A DNA stretch of 29,652 nucleotides from a virus: positions 1 to 29,652 of the IMG/VR virus record IMGVR_UViG_3300020188_000039, one strand, 5' to 3'. Positions within the stretch are counted from its first letter, which is position 1, and each line of letters begins with the position of its first letter. The notes below the pieces were generated by a model. It was given only the letters and a program-made list of their open reading frames with translations. It searched no databases and had not been told where the DNA came from. Made by a program: the position numbers and the translations under genes. This document shows positions 1 through 7,896 of this stretch, piece by piece.

Positions 1-1
1 G

Positions 2-58
2 AATTTCATCGCTGTTAGAACTGGTGTAGAATTCTCCGAAGTTATCGGTAATTTCTAA
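2..58 (+). CDS. 18: Tail sheath protein gp18, C-terminal end only (partial)
   Basis: Only the last 18 codons are present, ending in TAA at 56-58. The readable tail (residues NFIAVRTGVEFSEVIGNF) resembles the conserved C-terminus of T4-like contractile sheath proteins. The next gene is the tail tube, which follows gp18 in T4-like genomes. In that family the sheath polymerises around the gp19 tube and contracts during DNA ejection. The identification rests on this short tail and on gene order, so the upstream sequence is needed to confirm it. Confidence 0.65.
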   Translation, partial: NFIAVRTGVEFSEVIGNF

Positions 59-65
59 TAAATAG

Positions 66-73
66 TATAAATA
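66..73 (+). promoter_or_regulatory. T4-type late promoter before gp19
   Basis: A perfect TATAAATA octamer, followed by C, stands 31 bp before the gp19 ATG. This is the T4 late promoter sequence recognised by RNA polymerase carrying gp55, and a gp55 homologue is encoded in this window at 12248. The spacing matches the other late boxes in the virion module. Confidence 0.85.
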
Positions 74-104
74 CAACAAACTCTAACAAGTAGGAGAAAT
101 TTAA

Positions 105-611
105 ATGGCTTTTTCAATAGAAGAATTTAAAGGCGCATTTGCAAGTGACGGTTATCGGCCGTCACTTTTCAGCGTAATCTTAGCAGGTCCCCATGGTTTT
201 GATTCAAGAGTTGTTGTGCAGGCTACTTCGGTACCTGCACAGACTGTTGGCGTTGTTGAGGCGCCTTACTTTGGTCGTAAAATCAAACTTGCTGGCGACA
301 GAACTTATGCTGAATGGACCACAACTGTTCTTTGTACTGAAGATATGGCTCTGAGAAAACATCTTGAGTCATGGTCGGAGAAAATCAACTCAGGCGAACC
401 TAACCTGAGAGGCGAAACTCCTTCACAGTACAAGGGCATAGGCATAGTACAGCTTTATGGAAAACGATCTGCATCACCAATCCATAATCACTTCTTAGTG
501 GGTATTTGGCCAACTGATGTAGGTACATTGGATCTTGATTGGAATACAACTGATACAATTGCCACGTTTACAGTTACATGGGCATTTGATTACATGCTAC
601 CTGTTGTATAA
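105..611 (+). CDS. 19: Tail tube protein gp19
   Basis: At 168 aa this is close to T4 gp19 (163 aa). It is expected to form the stacked hexameric rings of the inner tail tube through which DNA passes. Family features visible are the early F-S-V-I-L segment, the VQATSVPAQ stretch, the AGD-x-x-Y turn and a Trp-containing helix near residues 85-92. It lies directly between gp18 and portal gp20, as in T4. The start has the AGGAG at 92-96 ahead of ATG 105 and a consensus late promoter at 66. A second protein of identical length and similar pattern is encoded at 7897. Confidence 0.93.
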   Translation: MAFSIEEFKGAFASDGYRPSLFSVILAGPHGFDSRVVVQATSVPAQTVGVVEAPYFGRKIKLAGDRTYAEWTTTVLCTEDMALRKHLESWSEKINSGEPNLRGETPSQYKGIGIVQLYGKRSASPIHNHFLVGIWPTDVGTLDLDWNTTDTIATFTVTWAFDYMLPVV

Positions 612-615
612 GACT

Positions 616-623
616 GATAAATA
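616..623 (+). promoter_or_regulatory. Late promoter variant (GATAAATA) before gp20
   Basis: GATAAATA differs from the T4 late consensus at the first base and lies 29 bp before the gp20 ATG, just after the gp19 stop. Position and spacing match the perfect boxes upstream of gp19, gp22 and gp23. It may be a weaker late promoter. Confidence 0.5.
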
Positions 624-652
624 ATATCAGTTACTAAACAGGAGTTTACTTT

Positions 653-2284
653 ATGGATTTATTTGGTTTTGAAATAACTCGTAAGAGAGAGGAGCGCGAA
701 GAGAAGAAAATAGTATCTTTCGCTCCTCCTTCTAACGATGACGGTTCACTTGTCGTAACGGCAGGTGGAGTTTATGGCACGTATGTTGATCTAGACGGCT
801 CAGTTCGCACTGAGGCGGAGCTTGTTAACAAGTATAGAGCAATTTCACTTGATCCCGTCATCGATTTGGCAATATCTGATATTGTCAACGAGGCAATTGT
901 TGAAGATAGCGAAGAAGAGACTATATCTATTCTGCTAGATGATTTGAGTGTTTCGGCAGGTATCAAGAAAAAAATTGATGAAGAATTCCAGCAGGTGTTG
1001 AATCTGCTGGAATTCAATCGTTACAGCTATGAAATTTTCAAACGCTGGTACGTTGATGGTAGATTATATTACCATGTAATAATCGATGAGTCTAAGCCTA
1101 AAAATGGCATCATCGAGATTCGTTACGTTGATCCACGAAACATCAAGAAAATAAAAGAAGTAAAGAAAGAAAAAAACAAAGAAGGTGTAACAATTGAGAA
1201 AACAGTTGGCGAATATTATCTTTATAATCCAGCTGGGTTTTTAAAGCGTTCAGGTTCAGTAGTAAATACTTACGGTTCATCCGCAGGACAATCTACTGAA
1301 GGTATTAAGATTGCGAAAGATTCTGTCGTATATTGTACGAGCGGATATCAAAACGCAGATAATAATTTAATATTGTCTTATCTACACAAGTCAATTAGAC
1401 CGCTAAATCAATTGCGTTCGATGGAAGACTCTCTTGTAATCTATCGTATTTCAAGAGCGCCAGAGCGCAGAATTTTTTATGTTGATGTCGGTGGTTTGCC
1501 AAAAGCGAAAGCAGAACAATACTTGGCAGACTTAATGACAAAGTTTAAGAACAAAGTCGTGTATGATTCATCTACTGGAGAAATTCGTGATGATCGTAAA
1601 TTCATGACAATGCTCGAAGACTTCTGGCTACCTAGAAGAGAAGGTGGCAGAGGAACAGAAATCACGACACTTCCAGGTGGTCAAAACTTAGGTGATATTG
1701 AAGATATTGTATACTTCCAGAATCTATTATACAAGTCTTTGAATGTTCCGTCAACAAGATTACAGCCCGATTCAACATTTACGCTCGGTAGAGCAACAGA
1801 AATTAGTAGAGATGAAGTAAAGTTTTCTAAATTTATTACAAGAATAAGAAATAAGTTTAGTGAGTTATTCACTTCAGTGCTTGAAAGACAACTCATTCTA
1901 AAAGGCATCTGCACACCAGAAGAGTGGCGCGAATGGAAGAATGAAATCGAGTATAAATATGCAATTGATAACTATTTCGAAGAACTCAAATCAATGGAGA
2001 TCATGCGAGATAGAGTTGCATTGATGCGAGACATGGATGAATATGTTGGTAAATATTATTCACATGATTATGTCAGAAAGTTCATACTTCAGCAAACTGA
2101 AAATGATATGAAAATGATTGACAAAGAAATTCAAGCAGAAAAAAATGATCAAAGATACAGTGAAGATGATATGGATTTTGGCGGCGACAGTAAAGAAAGA
2201 GATGATCGAGATGATCAGAATACTGAGACACCTCAAACTGCGCCAGTTTATAAATTAGTGCCTAGTGATGGAGAAGAAAAATGA
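653..2284 (+). CDS. 20: Portal vertex protein gp20
   Basis: 543 aa, compared with 524 aa in T4. The dodecameric portal occupies one capsid vertex, initiates prohead assembly and is the channel for packaging. Recognisable portal stretches are YVDPRNIKKIKEV (about residue 160), FYVDVGGLPKAKAEQYL (about 275), FWLPRREGG, the LPGG-x-NLG-x-IEDI-x-YF segment and NVPSTRL. The last 40 residues are highly charged and probably disordered. AGGAG at 640-644 precedes ATG 653. The stop overlaps the next ATG (ATGA at 2281-2284), which suggests translational coupling to the prohead core gene. Confidence 0.96.
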   Translation: MDLFGFEITRKREEREEKKIVSFAPPSNDDGSLVVTAGGVYGTYVDLDGSVRTEAELVNKYRAISLDPVIDLAISDIVNEAIVEDSEEETISILLDDLSVSAGIKKKIDEEFQQVLNLLEFNRYSYEIFKRWYVDGRLYYHVIIDESKPKNGIIEIRYVDPRNIKKIKEVKKEKNKEGVTIEKTVGEYYLYNPAGFLKRSGSVVNTYGSSAGQSTEGIKIAKDSVVYCTSGYQNADNNLILSYLHKSIRPLNQLRSMEDSLVIYRISRAPERRIFYVDVGGLPKAKAEQYLADLMTKFKNKVVYDSSTGEIRDDRKFMTMLEDFWLPRREGGRGTEITTLPGGQNLGDIEDIVYFQNLLYKSLNVPSTRLQPDSTFTLGRATEISRDEVKFSKFITRIRNKFSELFTSVLERQLILKGICTPEEWREWKNEIEYKYAIDNYFEELKSMEIMRDRVALMRDMDEYVGKYYSHDYVRKFILQQTENDMKMIDKEIQAEKNDQRYSEDDMDFGGDSKERDDRDDQNTETPQTAPVYKLVPSDGEEK

Positions 2285-2451
2285 ACGATGACGTAACAGA
2301 TTTTATTAGTGCGACAGTAAGTGATAAGCCTGTCGCGGCAGTTAAAGCATTCTCGGCGGCAATCGAGCCAAAAATTGACGCGGCTCTTGCACAAAAGAAA
2401 GAAGAGATTGCACAACAAATTTTTAACCCAGAGACAGAGGAAGCTGAGTAA
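2281..2451 (+). CDS. 67: Prohead core protein, gp67-like
   Basis: This is a 56-aa acidic/Ala-rich protein whose ATG overlaps the portal stop and whose TAA overlaps the next ATG. In T4 the order is 20-67-68-21, and gp67 is a small internal scaffold-core protein (80 aa) degraded by gp21 during maturation. The sequence is low-complexity and mostly helical (AAVKAFSAAIEPKIDAAL, then QKKEEIAQQIF). The call rests mainly on position, size and composition, because such small core proteins share little sequence. Confidence 0.7.
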   Translation: MNDDVTDFISATVSDKPVAAVKAFSAAIEPKIDAALAQKKEEIAQQIFNPETEEAE

Positions 2452-3011
2452 TGTCTAACTTAAAAAATATATTGGAAAAATATAAAGCTAGAAGCGGAGA
2501 CGAACAAGACTTTGCTGATAAGCACACCGAGAATGTTAAAGTTACTGATGCTCCTGGTAAAAAAGAACACGATGCTATTCAAGATAAAGCTAAGATGGCA
2601 TCGAGAAAGAAAAAAGGCTACGCTCCTGGCGAAGACGAAGAAGTATACGAAGGTTATTATTCAGTTGCCGACATCGCATCTGTTCTCTCCTCTACTGAAC
2701 TCTCTGAAGATCAAATCGAATACGTTTTAAACACACTCGAAGAATCTTCTCCTAGCAAACTCGTTTCAATGATTGATGAAGCAATGCAAGAATTCTACGA
2801 AGAAGCATCTGAAGATGAAAGAAAGATGCTTGATGAAATGATGAATGATGAAGAAGCATATGCTGAGTTTGTGTCAAATCTTTTCGAAGAAAAATGCGAA
2901 GAGTGTGGTTGCGAAGAATGCGAGTGTGATGATGACGGCGATGATGCAGAAGAAGATGACGGTGATATTGATGTCGATCCTAAAATGAAGAAAGCGAGCA
3001 AGTCAGAATAA
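2451..3011 (+). CDS. 68: Prohead core protein, gp68-like, with a Cys cluster
   Basis: 186 aa, in the slot of T4 gene 68 (141 aa, a minor scaffold-core protein). The N-terminal 55 residues are basic and Lys-rich. The middle is helical and acidic (around residues 70-145), and the last 40 residues are extremely Asp/Glu-rich. Five cysteines fall within 11 residues (C149, C152, C154, C157, C159; pattern C-x2-C-x-C-x2-C-x-C), embedded in Glu. That is unexpected for a core protein and could bind metal. ATG 2451 overlaps the preceding TAA. The assignment comes from synteny and composition. Confidence 0.6.
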   Translation: MSNLKNILEKYKARSGDEQDFADKHTENVKVTDAPGKKEHDAIQDKAKMASRKKKGYAPGEDEEVYEGYYSVADIASVLSSTELSEDQIEYVLNTLEESSPSKLVSMIDEAMQEFYEEASEDERKMLDEMMNDEEAYAEFVSNLFEEKCEECGCEECECDDDGDDAEEDDGDIDVDPKMKKASKSE

Positions 3012-3014
3012 TCT

Positions 3015-4295
3015 ATGGCACAGTTTCGTAAAGATACAAACCAATATCTGCAAGACAATAAAACACTCTTTGAAGTTGTTATGCTTGCAGATGTCGATGG
3101 CAGTCCAGTTTCTGGAGGCAATCCAACTGGTACTGCCGTTGATGCGTTTGGTCGAGCGAGACAGTCTTCACCACTCACACTTTTTGACTCATACAATCGT
3201 TATGAGGACAATGGGAAGTTTAGCGAAGATTTAACTTCTGGTGCCAATACATCCTTTGACACAAATGCTTCTACAGTTTCATTGAATGTTGATGGTACAA
3301 ATGGATCAAAAGTAATAAGAGAAAGCAAAAGAGTTTTTGCATATCAGCCAGGAAAGTCATTACAGATATTCAACACGCTAGTTATGGCGACACAATCAAC
3401 TGGTTTACGTCAAAGAGTTGGATATTATAATGACGAAAATGGTATCTTCTTAGAACAAGACGATGATGGAATTTATTTTGTAAGAAGAAGTTATATTAGT
3501 GGTTCTGCTGTAGATACGAGAGTAGAGCAAACAAATTGGAACTCTGATATCATGGACGGAAATGGTTCGTCCAAGAAAACTTTAGATATCACAAAAGCAC
3601 AGATATTCTGGATGGATATTGAGTGGTTGGGTGTCGGTTCAGTTCGGTGTGGTTTTGTAATTGACGGTGTGTTCGTACATTGTCATACATTCAATCATGC
3701 TAATCTTATCGACAGCGTTTACATGACCACAGCAATATTGCCGTTGCGTTACGAGATAGAGAATACATCCGTAGGCAGTGCGGCAACATTAAAACAAATC
3801 TGTTCTTCTGTGATTTCTGAAGGCGGTTACGAATTTCGCGGAGCTGGTGGTTATGCTTCACGAGGACTCAGTAGAAAATCAGTTGACACCACACTTGTAC
3901 CATTAATGTCGATTCGATTGAAGTCAACACGACTTGATGCGATTGCGGTGATTCAAGGCGTGACGGCAACAGGTGATGCGGCAGGACTATATGAATTGCT
4001 TGTTGTAAAAGGTGCAACTCTAACTAATTCAGATTTTAATCCTGTTAATAGTAATTCGTCAGTCGAATATGATATTGCCGCTACAGCATATACAGGCGGT
4101 GAAGTTCTTGGTGGTAACGTAGCAGAGATTACAAACCAAGCATCATTGGGATTAGAATTTGGTGGTTCGTTATTTGACTTGCAATTAGAACGCGATGCAG
4201 AAGCAGGAACAGCAACCACTTATACTCTTGTCGCTAGAACTGACGCTTCTTCTGCGTCAATGGCTGCCGCATTTAACTGGCAAGAAGTAACATAA
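3015..4295 (+). CDS. Putative virion structural protein (head-associated, beta-rich)
   Basis: 426 aa, not present at this place in T4. It begins with a repeated-looking N-terminal segment (FGRARQSSPLTLFD), followed by a central region with F-W-M-D-I-E-W-L-G-V-G-S-V-R near residue 200 and a matching GFVIDG-V-F-V-H-C-H-T-F-N-H strand, a pattern I associate with structural proteins of marine T4-like phages. The composition is rich in Ser, Thr, Gly and Asn with many predicted beta strands, and there is no signal peptide or membrane segment. Its place between the prohead core genes and protease gp21 suggests a capsid decoration or fibre protein, but no function is demonstrable from sequence. The start is 3 bp after the previous stop. 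Confidence 0.6.
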   Translation: MAQFRKDTNQYLQDNKTLFEVVMLADVDGSPVSGGNPTGTAVDAFGRARQSSPLTLFDSYNRYEDNGKFSEDLTSGANTSFDTNASTVSLNVDGTNGSKVIRESKRVFAYQPGKSLQIFNTLVMATQSTGLRQRVGYYNDENGIFLEQDDDGIYFVRRSYISGSAVDTRVEQTNWNSDIMDGNGSSKKTLDITKAQIFWMDIEWLGVGSVRCGFVIDGVFVHCHTFNHANLIDSVYMTTAILPLRYEIENTSVGSAATLKQICSSVISEGGYEFRGAGGYASRGLSRKSVDTTLVPLMSIRLKSTRLDAIAVIQGVTATGDAAGLYELLVVKGATLTNSDFNPVNSNSSVEYDIAATAYTGGEVLGGNVAEITNQASLGLEFGGSLFDLQLERDAEAGTATTYTLVARTDASSASMAAAFNWQEVT

Positions 4296-4298
4296 ATA
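4291..4298 (+). promoter_or_regulatory. Late promoter variant (CATAAATA)
   Basis: CATAAATA overlaps the stop of the 3015 gene and lies 27 bp before ATG 4326. It has one mismatch to TATAAATA, at the first base, and the same geometry as the other late boxes. Confidence 0.45.
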
Positions 4299-4325
4299 AA
4301 GATAATACAATAACGGAATAAGAAC

Positions 4326-4577
4326 ATGGGACTTAAATTACTTTCAGCCGAATCAACATTAACAGCGGCATCTACACTGAATGGCGCTGTACAAGTAAGA
4401 GTTTATGCGGCACTTGCGGCAGTAATAACTAGATATGACACAGACGGTACAACTCCTCTTGGTTCTTGTACTGTTCCAGCTGGAGCGATTTCTTATTTTG
4501 AAAAGAAACCGACTGAATATATCGGCGCTAATGTTGCGGTTCTAGCTACATCTGTTGCATTTACACACTTAGACTAA
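4326..4577 (+). CDS. Small virion-type protein, function unknown
   Basis: 83 aa, with a run of short beta-type segments (VQVRVYAALAAVITRYD, then GSCTVPAGAISYFEKKP). It is small, Ala/Thr-rich and has no membrane helix. It has its own late-promoter-like box and sits between a structural gene and protease gp21. I infer a small capsid-associated or decoration protein, perhaps acting with the 3015 product. No catalytic motif is visible. Confidence 0.55.
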   Translation: MGLKLLSAESTLTAASTLNGAVQVRVYAALAAVITRYDTDGTTPLGSCTVPAGAISYFEKKPTEYIGANVAVLATSVAFTHLD

Positions 4578-4587
4578 AGGCACTAAC

Positions 4588-5265
4588 ATGAAACTTATTA
4601 CAGAAGTTACAGAAAAAGTAAAGGTACTCATCGAAGAGTCAAAAGAAACTGGTAAGAAAAGTCTTTTCATTGAAGGTGTTTTCTTGCAGGCAAATATTCC
4701 AAACCGCAATGGTCGTAGATATAGTTCTGATATCATGGAGCGTGAAGTAAATCGCTACATGAAAGAAACTGTAGAGAAAGGCCGTGCGTATGGCGAATTA
4801 GGTCATCCTAATGGTCCAAGCATTAATCTAGATCGTGTATCACACATCATCACTGAATTGCGAAGAGATGGTGATAACTGGATAGGCAAAGCAAAAATTT
4901 CTTCTACACCTATGGGACAAATCGCGGCTGGTCTTATTGAAGACGGCGCAAATCTAGGCGTGTCTTCTCGAGGCATGGGTTCATTGAAAGAAGGCAAAGA
5001 TGGCGTTATGGAAGTACAAGAAGACTTCTATCTTGCCACTGCGGCTGACATTGTTGCTGATCCATCTGCACCTGATGCTTTTGTTAATGGTATCATGGAA
5101 GGAGTCGAGTGGGTATGGGATCATGGCAAAGTCGTTCAAAGATCAATAGAAGAAATGCAACGAGAAGTTGAAAAGAATGTTCGCAACCATAAATTGAATG
5201 AAGCGTTGAAGTTTCAACTTTTTGAGCGATTCATGAAAGATTTGTGCGGAAAGCCTTTAAAATAA
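4588..5265 (+). CDS. 21: Prohead core scaffold protease gp21
   Basis: 225 aa, close to T4 gp21 (212 aa). This serine protease is activated inside the prohead and cleaves gp22, gp23 and the core proteins. Seen are the N-terminal NIPNRNGRRYSSDIM segment, the GELGHP motif with candidate catalytic His73 and the GVSSRGMGS motif with the catalytic Ser at about 126-127. Further on come the EDF-x-L-x-x-AADIV-x-DPSAP stretch and a helical tail likely removed on self-cleavage. It is placed directly before the scaffold gene, as in T4. Confidence 0.95.
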   Translation: MKLITEVTEKVKVLIEESKETGKKSLFIEGVFLQANIPNRNGRRYSSDIMEREVNRYMKETVEKGRAYGELGHPNGPSINLDRVSHIITELRRDGDNWIGKAKISSTPMGQIAAGLIEDGANLGVSSRGMGSLKEGKDGVMEVQEDFYLATAADIVADPSAPDAFVNGIMEGVEWVWDHGKVVQRSIEEMQREVEKNVRNHKLNEALKFQLFERFMKDLCGKPLK

Positions 5266-5272
5266 CGATTTA

Positions 5273-5280
5273 TATAAATA
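5273..5280 (+). promoter_or_regulatory. T4-type late promoter before gp22
   Basis: A perfect TATAAATA, followed by G, lies 40 bp upstream of the gp22 ATG in the 55-bp gap after gp21. Confidence 0.85.
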
Positions 5281-5320
5281 GTAATTAGATCAAATACAAG
5301 TTTAACAGGAGCATACTGTA

Positions 5321-6349
5321 ATGACTGAAGAAATTAAAAACAACGTTGAAGAAGTCGTAGAGCAGACAGTTGAAGAGTCTGCCGCCTCCGATACTGTTAA
5401 AGCCAAATCTAGCAAATCTGAAATGATGCAGAAAGTTAACGCGGCTATGGCACATATGAGTATCGAAGACCTGTCTTCTTTTCTTACCAAAACACTAGCA
5501 CAAGTAGGCAATGAGCCTACGGTTGACAATTCATCTAAGAATCAAGGCACAGTAGCAAACAGCGGTTCTTCTAAGCCTAGTCCTACCACTGGTGGTGCTA
5601 CAGGCGCTATGAAAGAAGACGTTGATGCATTGTTCGGCGAGCAAGATGATCTGTCAGAAGATTTCAAATCAAAAGCCTCTACTCTTTTCGAAGCCGCTGT
5701 CCAGAACCGTGTTGTTCTTGAAGTTGCTCGTATCGAAGAAGAGTTTGAAGCTAAAGTAGAAGAGCAAGTATCTGAGTCTATTGACGAAATGCACAAGCAA
5801 GTCAATGACTACATGGACTACGTAGTTGAGAAGTGGATGGAAGAAAATTCTGTCGCTATCGAAAATAACTATCGTGTCGCTGTCACAGAAAACTTTATCG
5901 AAGGTCTGAAAGGTCTTTTTGCTGAGAACTACGTAGAAGTTCCCGAAGAAAAGATTGATCTTGTTGCAGAGATGGAAGAGAAGATTGCTTCACTTGAAGA
6001 GTCTCTTGAATCTGTTGAAGCAAACAATGTTCAACTCCGTAGTGAGATTGTAGATGCACAACGAGAGTCTGCTTTCGATGAAGTTGCTGAAGGTCTTGTT
6101 GAGACGCAAGTTGAAAAACTTCGCTCACTGTCTGAAAGCGTAGAATTTTCTTCTCAGGAAGAATATAGAGAGAAGTTGAATATTATTCGCAATCAATATT
6201 TCTCTGAATCTAGTAAGGAAGCACCTACTACCGGTTTAATCACAGAAGAAGAATCAGTTGGCTCGAATGATGCACCTGAAGAAACTTCAAAGATATCGGC
6301 AGAAATGAAGCCTTACTTCAATGCGATTTCTAGCACTGTTAGAAAATAA
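5321..6349 (+). CDS. 22: Major prohead scaffold protein gp22
   Basis: 342 aa (T4 gp22 is 269 aa). This is the main internal scaffold around which gp23 assembles and is later degraded by gp21. It is highly acidic and Glu-rich, with a long helical central region and a coiled-coil-like heptad stretch near residues 215-250 (EMEEKIASLEESLESVEAN). The conserved region includes VNDYMDYVVEKWMEEN and ENFIEGLKGLF, which are typical of gp22. The Ser/Thr-rich N-terminal 110 residues may be a lineage-specific extension. AGGAG (5308-5312) precedes ATG 5321, and a perfect late promoter stands at 5273. Confidence 0.92.
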   Translation: MTEEIKNNVEEVVEQTVEESAASDTVKAKSSKSEMMQKVNAAMAHMSIEDLSSFLTKTLAQVGNEPTVDNSSKNQGTVANSGSSKPSPTTGGATGAMKEDVDALFGEQDDLSEDFKSKASTLFEAAVQNRVVLEVARIEEEFEAKVEEQVSESIDEMHKQVNDYMDYVVEKWMEENSVAIENNYRVAVTENFIEGLKGLFAENYVEVPEEKIDLVAEMEEKIASLEESLESVEANNVQLRSEIVDAQRESAFDEVAEGLVETQVEKLRSLSESVEFSSQEEYREKLNIIRNQYFSESSKEAPTTGLITEEESVGSNDAPEETSKISAEMKPYFNAISSTVRK

Positions 6350-6354
6350 TTTTA

Positions 6355-6362
6355 TATAAATA
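6355..6362 (+). promoter_or_regulatory. T4-type late promoter before gp23
   Basis: A perfect TATAAATA lies 42 bp before the major capsid gene, 5 bp after the gp22 stop. Confidence 0.85.
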
Positions 6363-6404
6363 TAACGTAAAGCCCAAACTATACCAAATAGGAGTGTTAC
6401 TAAT

Positions 6405-7751
6405 ATGAATTTAAATGAGCAAATTCAAAACAAATGGGCGCCGGTTATTTCGCATCCTGATCTTCCTGAGATCCAAGATACGCATCGCCGCGCCGTAACT
6501 GCAATGGTTCTTGAAAACACCGAACGCGCTCTTCGTGAAAACGCAGAGATGGGTGCTTCACAGAATCTTCTTTCAGAAGCCGTACCTACTAACGCTATTG
6601 GCGCACAGGGTATGGGTTCAGGTTCTACAGGTCCTATCCAGGGCTTCGATCCTATTCTGATCTCACTTGTCCGTCGTGCAATGCCTAACTTGATGGCATA
6701 TGACGTATGTGGCGTTCAGCCCATGACTGGTCCTACTGGCTTGATCTTCGCTATGAAGTCTCGCTATGCGAACCAAGCTGGTGACGAAGCATTCTTCAAC
6801 GAAGCTGACACTGCATTCTCAACTAAAGTTGGTACTACTAACGCAGTTGGTGATCAACACGTTGGTACTGACTTCGGTACTGATGTTGCGGCAATTGCAG
6901 CCGGTAATACCTATAACTACGGTGACGCAATGGCTACTGCTACTGCTGAATCACTGGGTTCTTCTGGTAACGAGTTCGGCGAGATGGCATTCAGCATCGA
7001 CAAAGTAACTGTTACTGCTGGCACTCGTGCGCTGAAGGCTGACTACAGCCTTGAGTTGGCTCAAGACTTGAAAGCAGTTCATGGTCTTGACGCAGAAGCA
7101 GAATTGAGCAACATTCTTGCGGCTGAAATTCTTGCTGAAATCAACCGTGAAGTTGTTCGTACCATTAACGTTACTGCTGTTAAAGGTTCTGCAACTGGTA
7201 CTGCCGCAACTGGTATCTTCAACCTTGACGTTGACGCCAACGGTCGTTGGTCTGTTGAAAAGTACAAGGGTTTGATGTTCCACATCGAGCGTGAAGCCAA
7301 CGCGATTGCAAAAGCAACTCGTAGAGGCAAGGGTAACGTAATCATCTGTTCTTCTGACGTAGCATCTGCTCTTCAGATGGCTGGCGTACTTGATTACACT
7401 CCTGCTCTGAACAGCAACAACTTGCAAGTAGACGACACTGGTAACACCTTCGCTGGTGTACTGAACGGTCGTTATCGCGTTTACATCGATCCTTATACAA
7501 CTGGTAACTACATGACTATCGGTTACAAGGGTGCAAACGCATTTGACGCTGGCTTGTTCTACTGCCCATACGTACCTCTGCAAATGGTTCGTGCGGTTGA
7601 TCAAGACACTTTCCAGCCTAAGATTGGCTTTAAGACTCGCTACGGCATGGTCGCTAATCCTTTCCACGCTGGTGCGGGTGCTACATCTGGTGCGCTGACT
7701 GAAGACTCTAACGTCTACTACCGTCGTACTATCGTACAAAACTTGCTATAA
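6405..7751 (+). CDS. 23: Major capsid protein gp23
   Basis: 448 aa (T4 gp23 is 521 aa), of the HK97-fold family that forms the hexamers of the head. Conserved marker stretches include DLPEIQDTHRRAVTAMVLEN near the start, LISLVRRAMPNLMAYDVCGV, MTGPTGLIFAMKSRY and the C-terminal FKTRYGMVANPF. A gp21-type cleavage sequence (L-x-E) is visible as L56-S57-E58 before A59, so the mature chain likely begins at A59. Codon use is GC-richer than in the surrounding genes, as expected of a very highly expressed gene. There is an upstream late promoter at 6355 and a terminator at 7788. Confidence 0.97.
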   Translation: MNLNEQIQNKWAPVISHPDLPEIQDTHRRAVTAMVLENTERALRENAEMGASQNLLSEAVPTNAIGAQGMGSGSTGPIQGFDPILISLVRRAMPNLMAYDVCGVQPMTGPTGLIFAMKSRYANQAGDEAFFNEADTAFSTKVGTTNAVGDQHVGTDFGTDVAAIAAGNTYNYGDAMATATAESLGSSGNEFGEMAFSIDKVTVTAGTRALKADYSLELAQDLKAVHGLDAEAELSNILAAEILAEINREVVRTINVTAVKGSATGTAATGIFNLDVDANGRWSVEKYKGLMFHIEREANAIAKATRRGKGNVIICSSDVASALQMAGVLDYTPALNSNNLQVDDTGNTFAGVLNGRYRVYIDPYTTGNYMTIGYKGANAFDAGLFYCPYVPLQMVRAVDQDTFQPKIGFKTRYGMVANPFHAGAGATSGALTEDSNVYYRRTIVQNLL

Positions 7752-7787
7752 TAAAAAGAAGCAGGGCACCAACCCTGACTAATTTAG

Positions 7788-7812
7788 AGCGGCCTTCGGG
7801 CCGCTTTTTTTT
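7788..7812 (+). terminator. Rho-independent terminator after gp23
   Basis: A 7-bp stem AGCGGCC/GGCCGCT is closed by a TTCG tetraloop and followed by eight T's. It ends the virion transcript. A smaller hairpin (CAGGG at 7762-7766 with CCCTG at 7773-7777) lies between it and the gp23 stop. Confidence 0.93.
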
Positions 7813-7814
7813 GC

Positions 7815-7843
7815 TTGACAGAAAGTATTGTCCTGTGTATAAT
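7815..7843 (+). promoter_or_regulatory. Consensus sigma70-type promoter
   Basis: TTGACA (7815-7820) and TATAAT (7838-7843) are both perfect hexamers separated by exactly 17 bp, starting 2 bp after the terminator T-run. It should allow host RNA polymerase to transcribe the uvsY-uvsW-gp55 block before late sigma factor is made. Confidence 0.88.
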
Positions 7844-7857
7844 TCAATTGTGAAACA

Positions 7858-7865
7858 GATAAATA
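7858..7865 (+). promoter_or_regulatory. Late promoter variant (GATAAATA) before the 7897 gene
   Basis: GATAAATA followed by C lies 31 bp before ATG 7897 and about 15 bp after the sigma70-type -10 box. One mismatch to the T4 late consensus. With the promoter at 7815 it would form an early/late tandem. Confidence 0.5.
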
Positions 7866-7896
7866 CTATACTAACACTAATCACTGAGAGCAGATA

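Noticed and set aside
2795-3196. Antisense frame of 133 codons across the gp68-like gene end
   Set aside because: The product is a Ser-rich mirror of the acidic GAA/GAT codon runs on the + strand, an artefact of composition.
6951-7739. Long open frame (262 codons) on the minus strand within the major capsid gene
   Set aside because: It is antisense to the whole second half of gp23, a core gene with clear homology. Open antisense frames are expected from the biased codon use there, and the translated sequence is low-quality (many Thr, Val, Ser and Cys) with no ribosome site.
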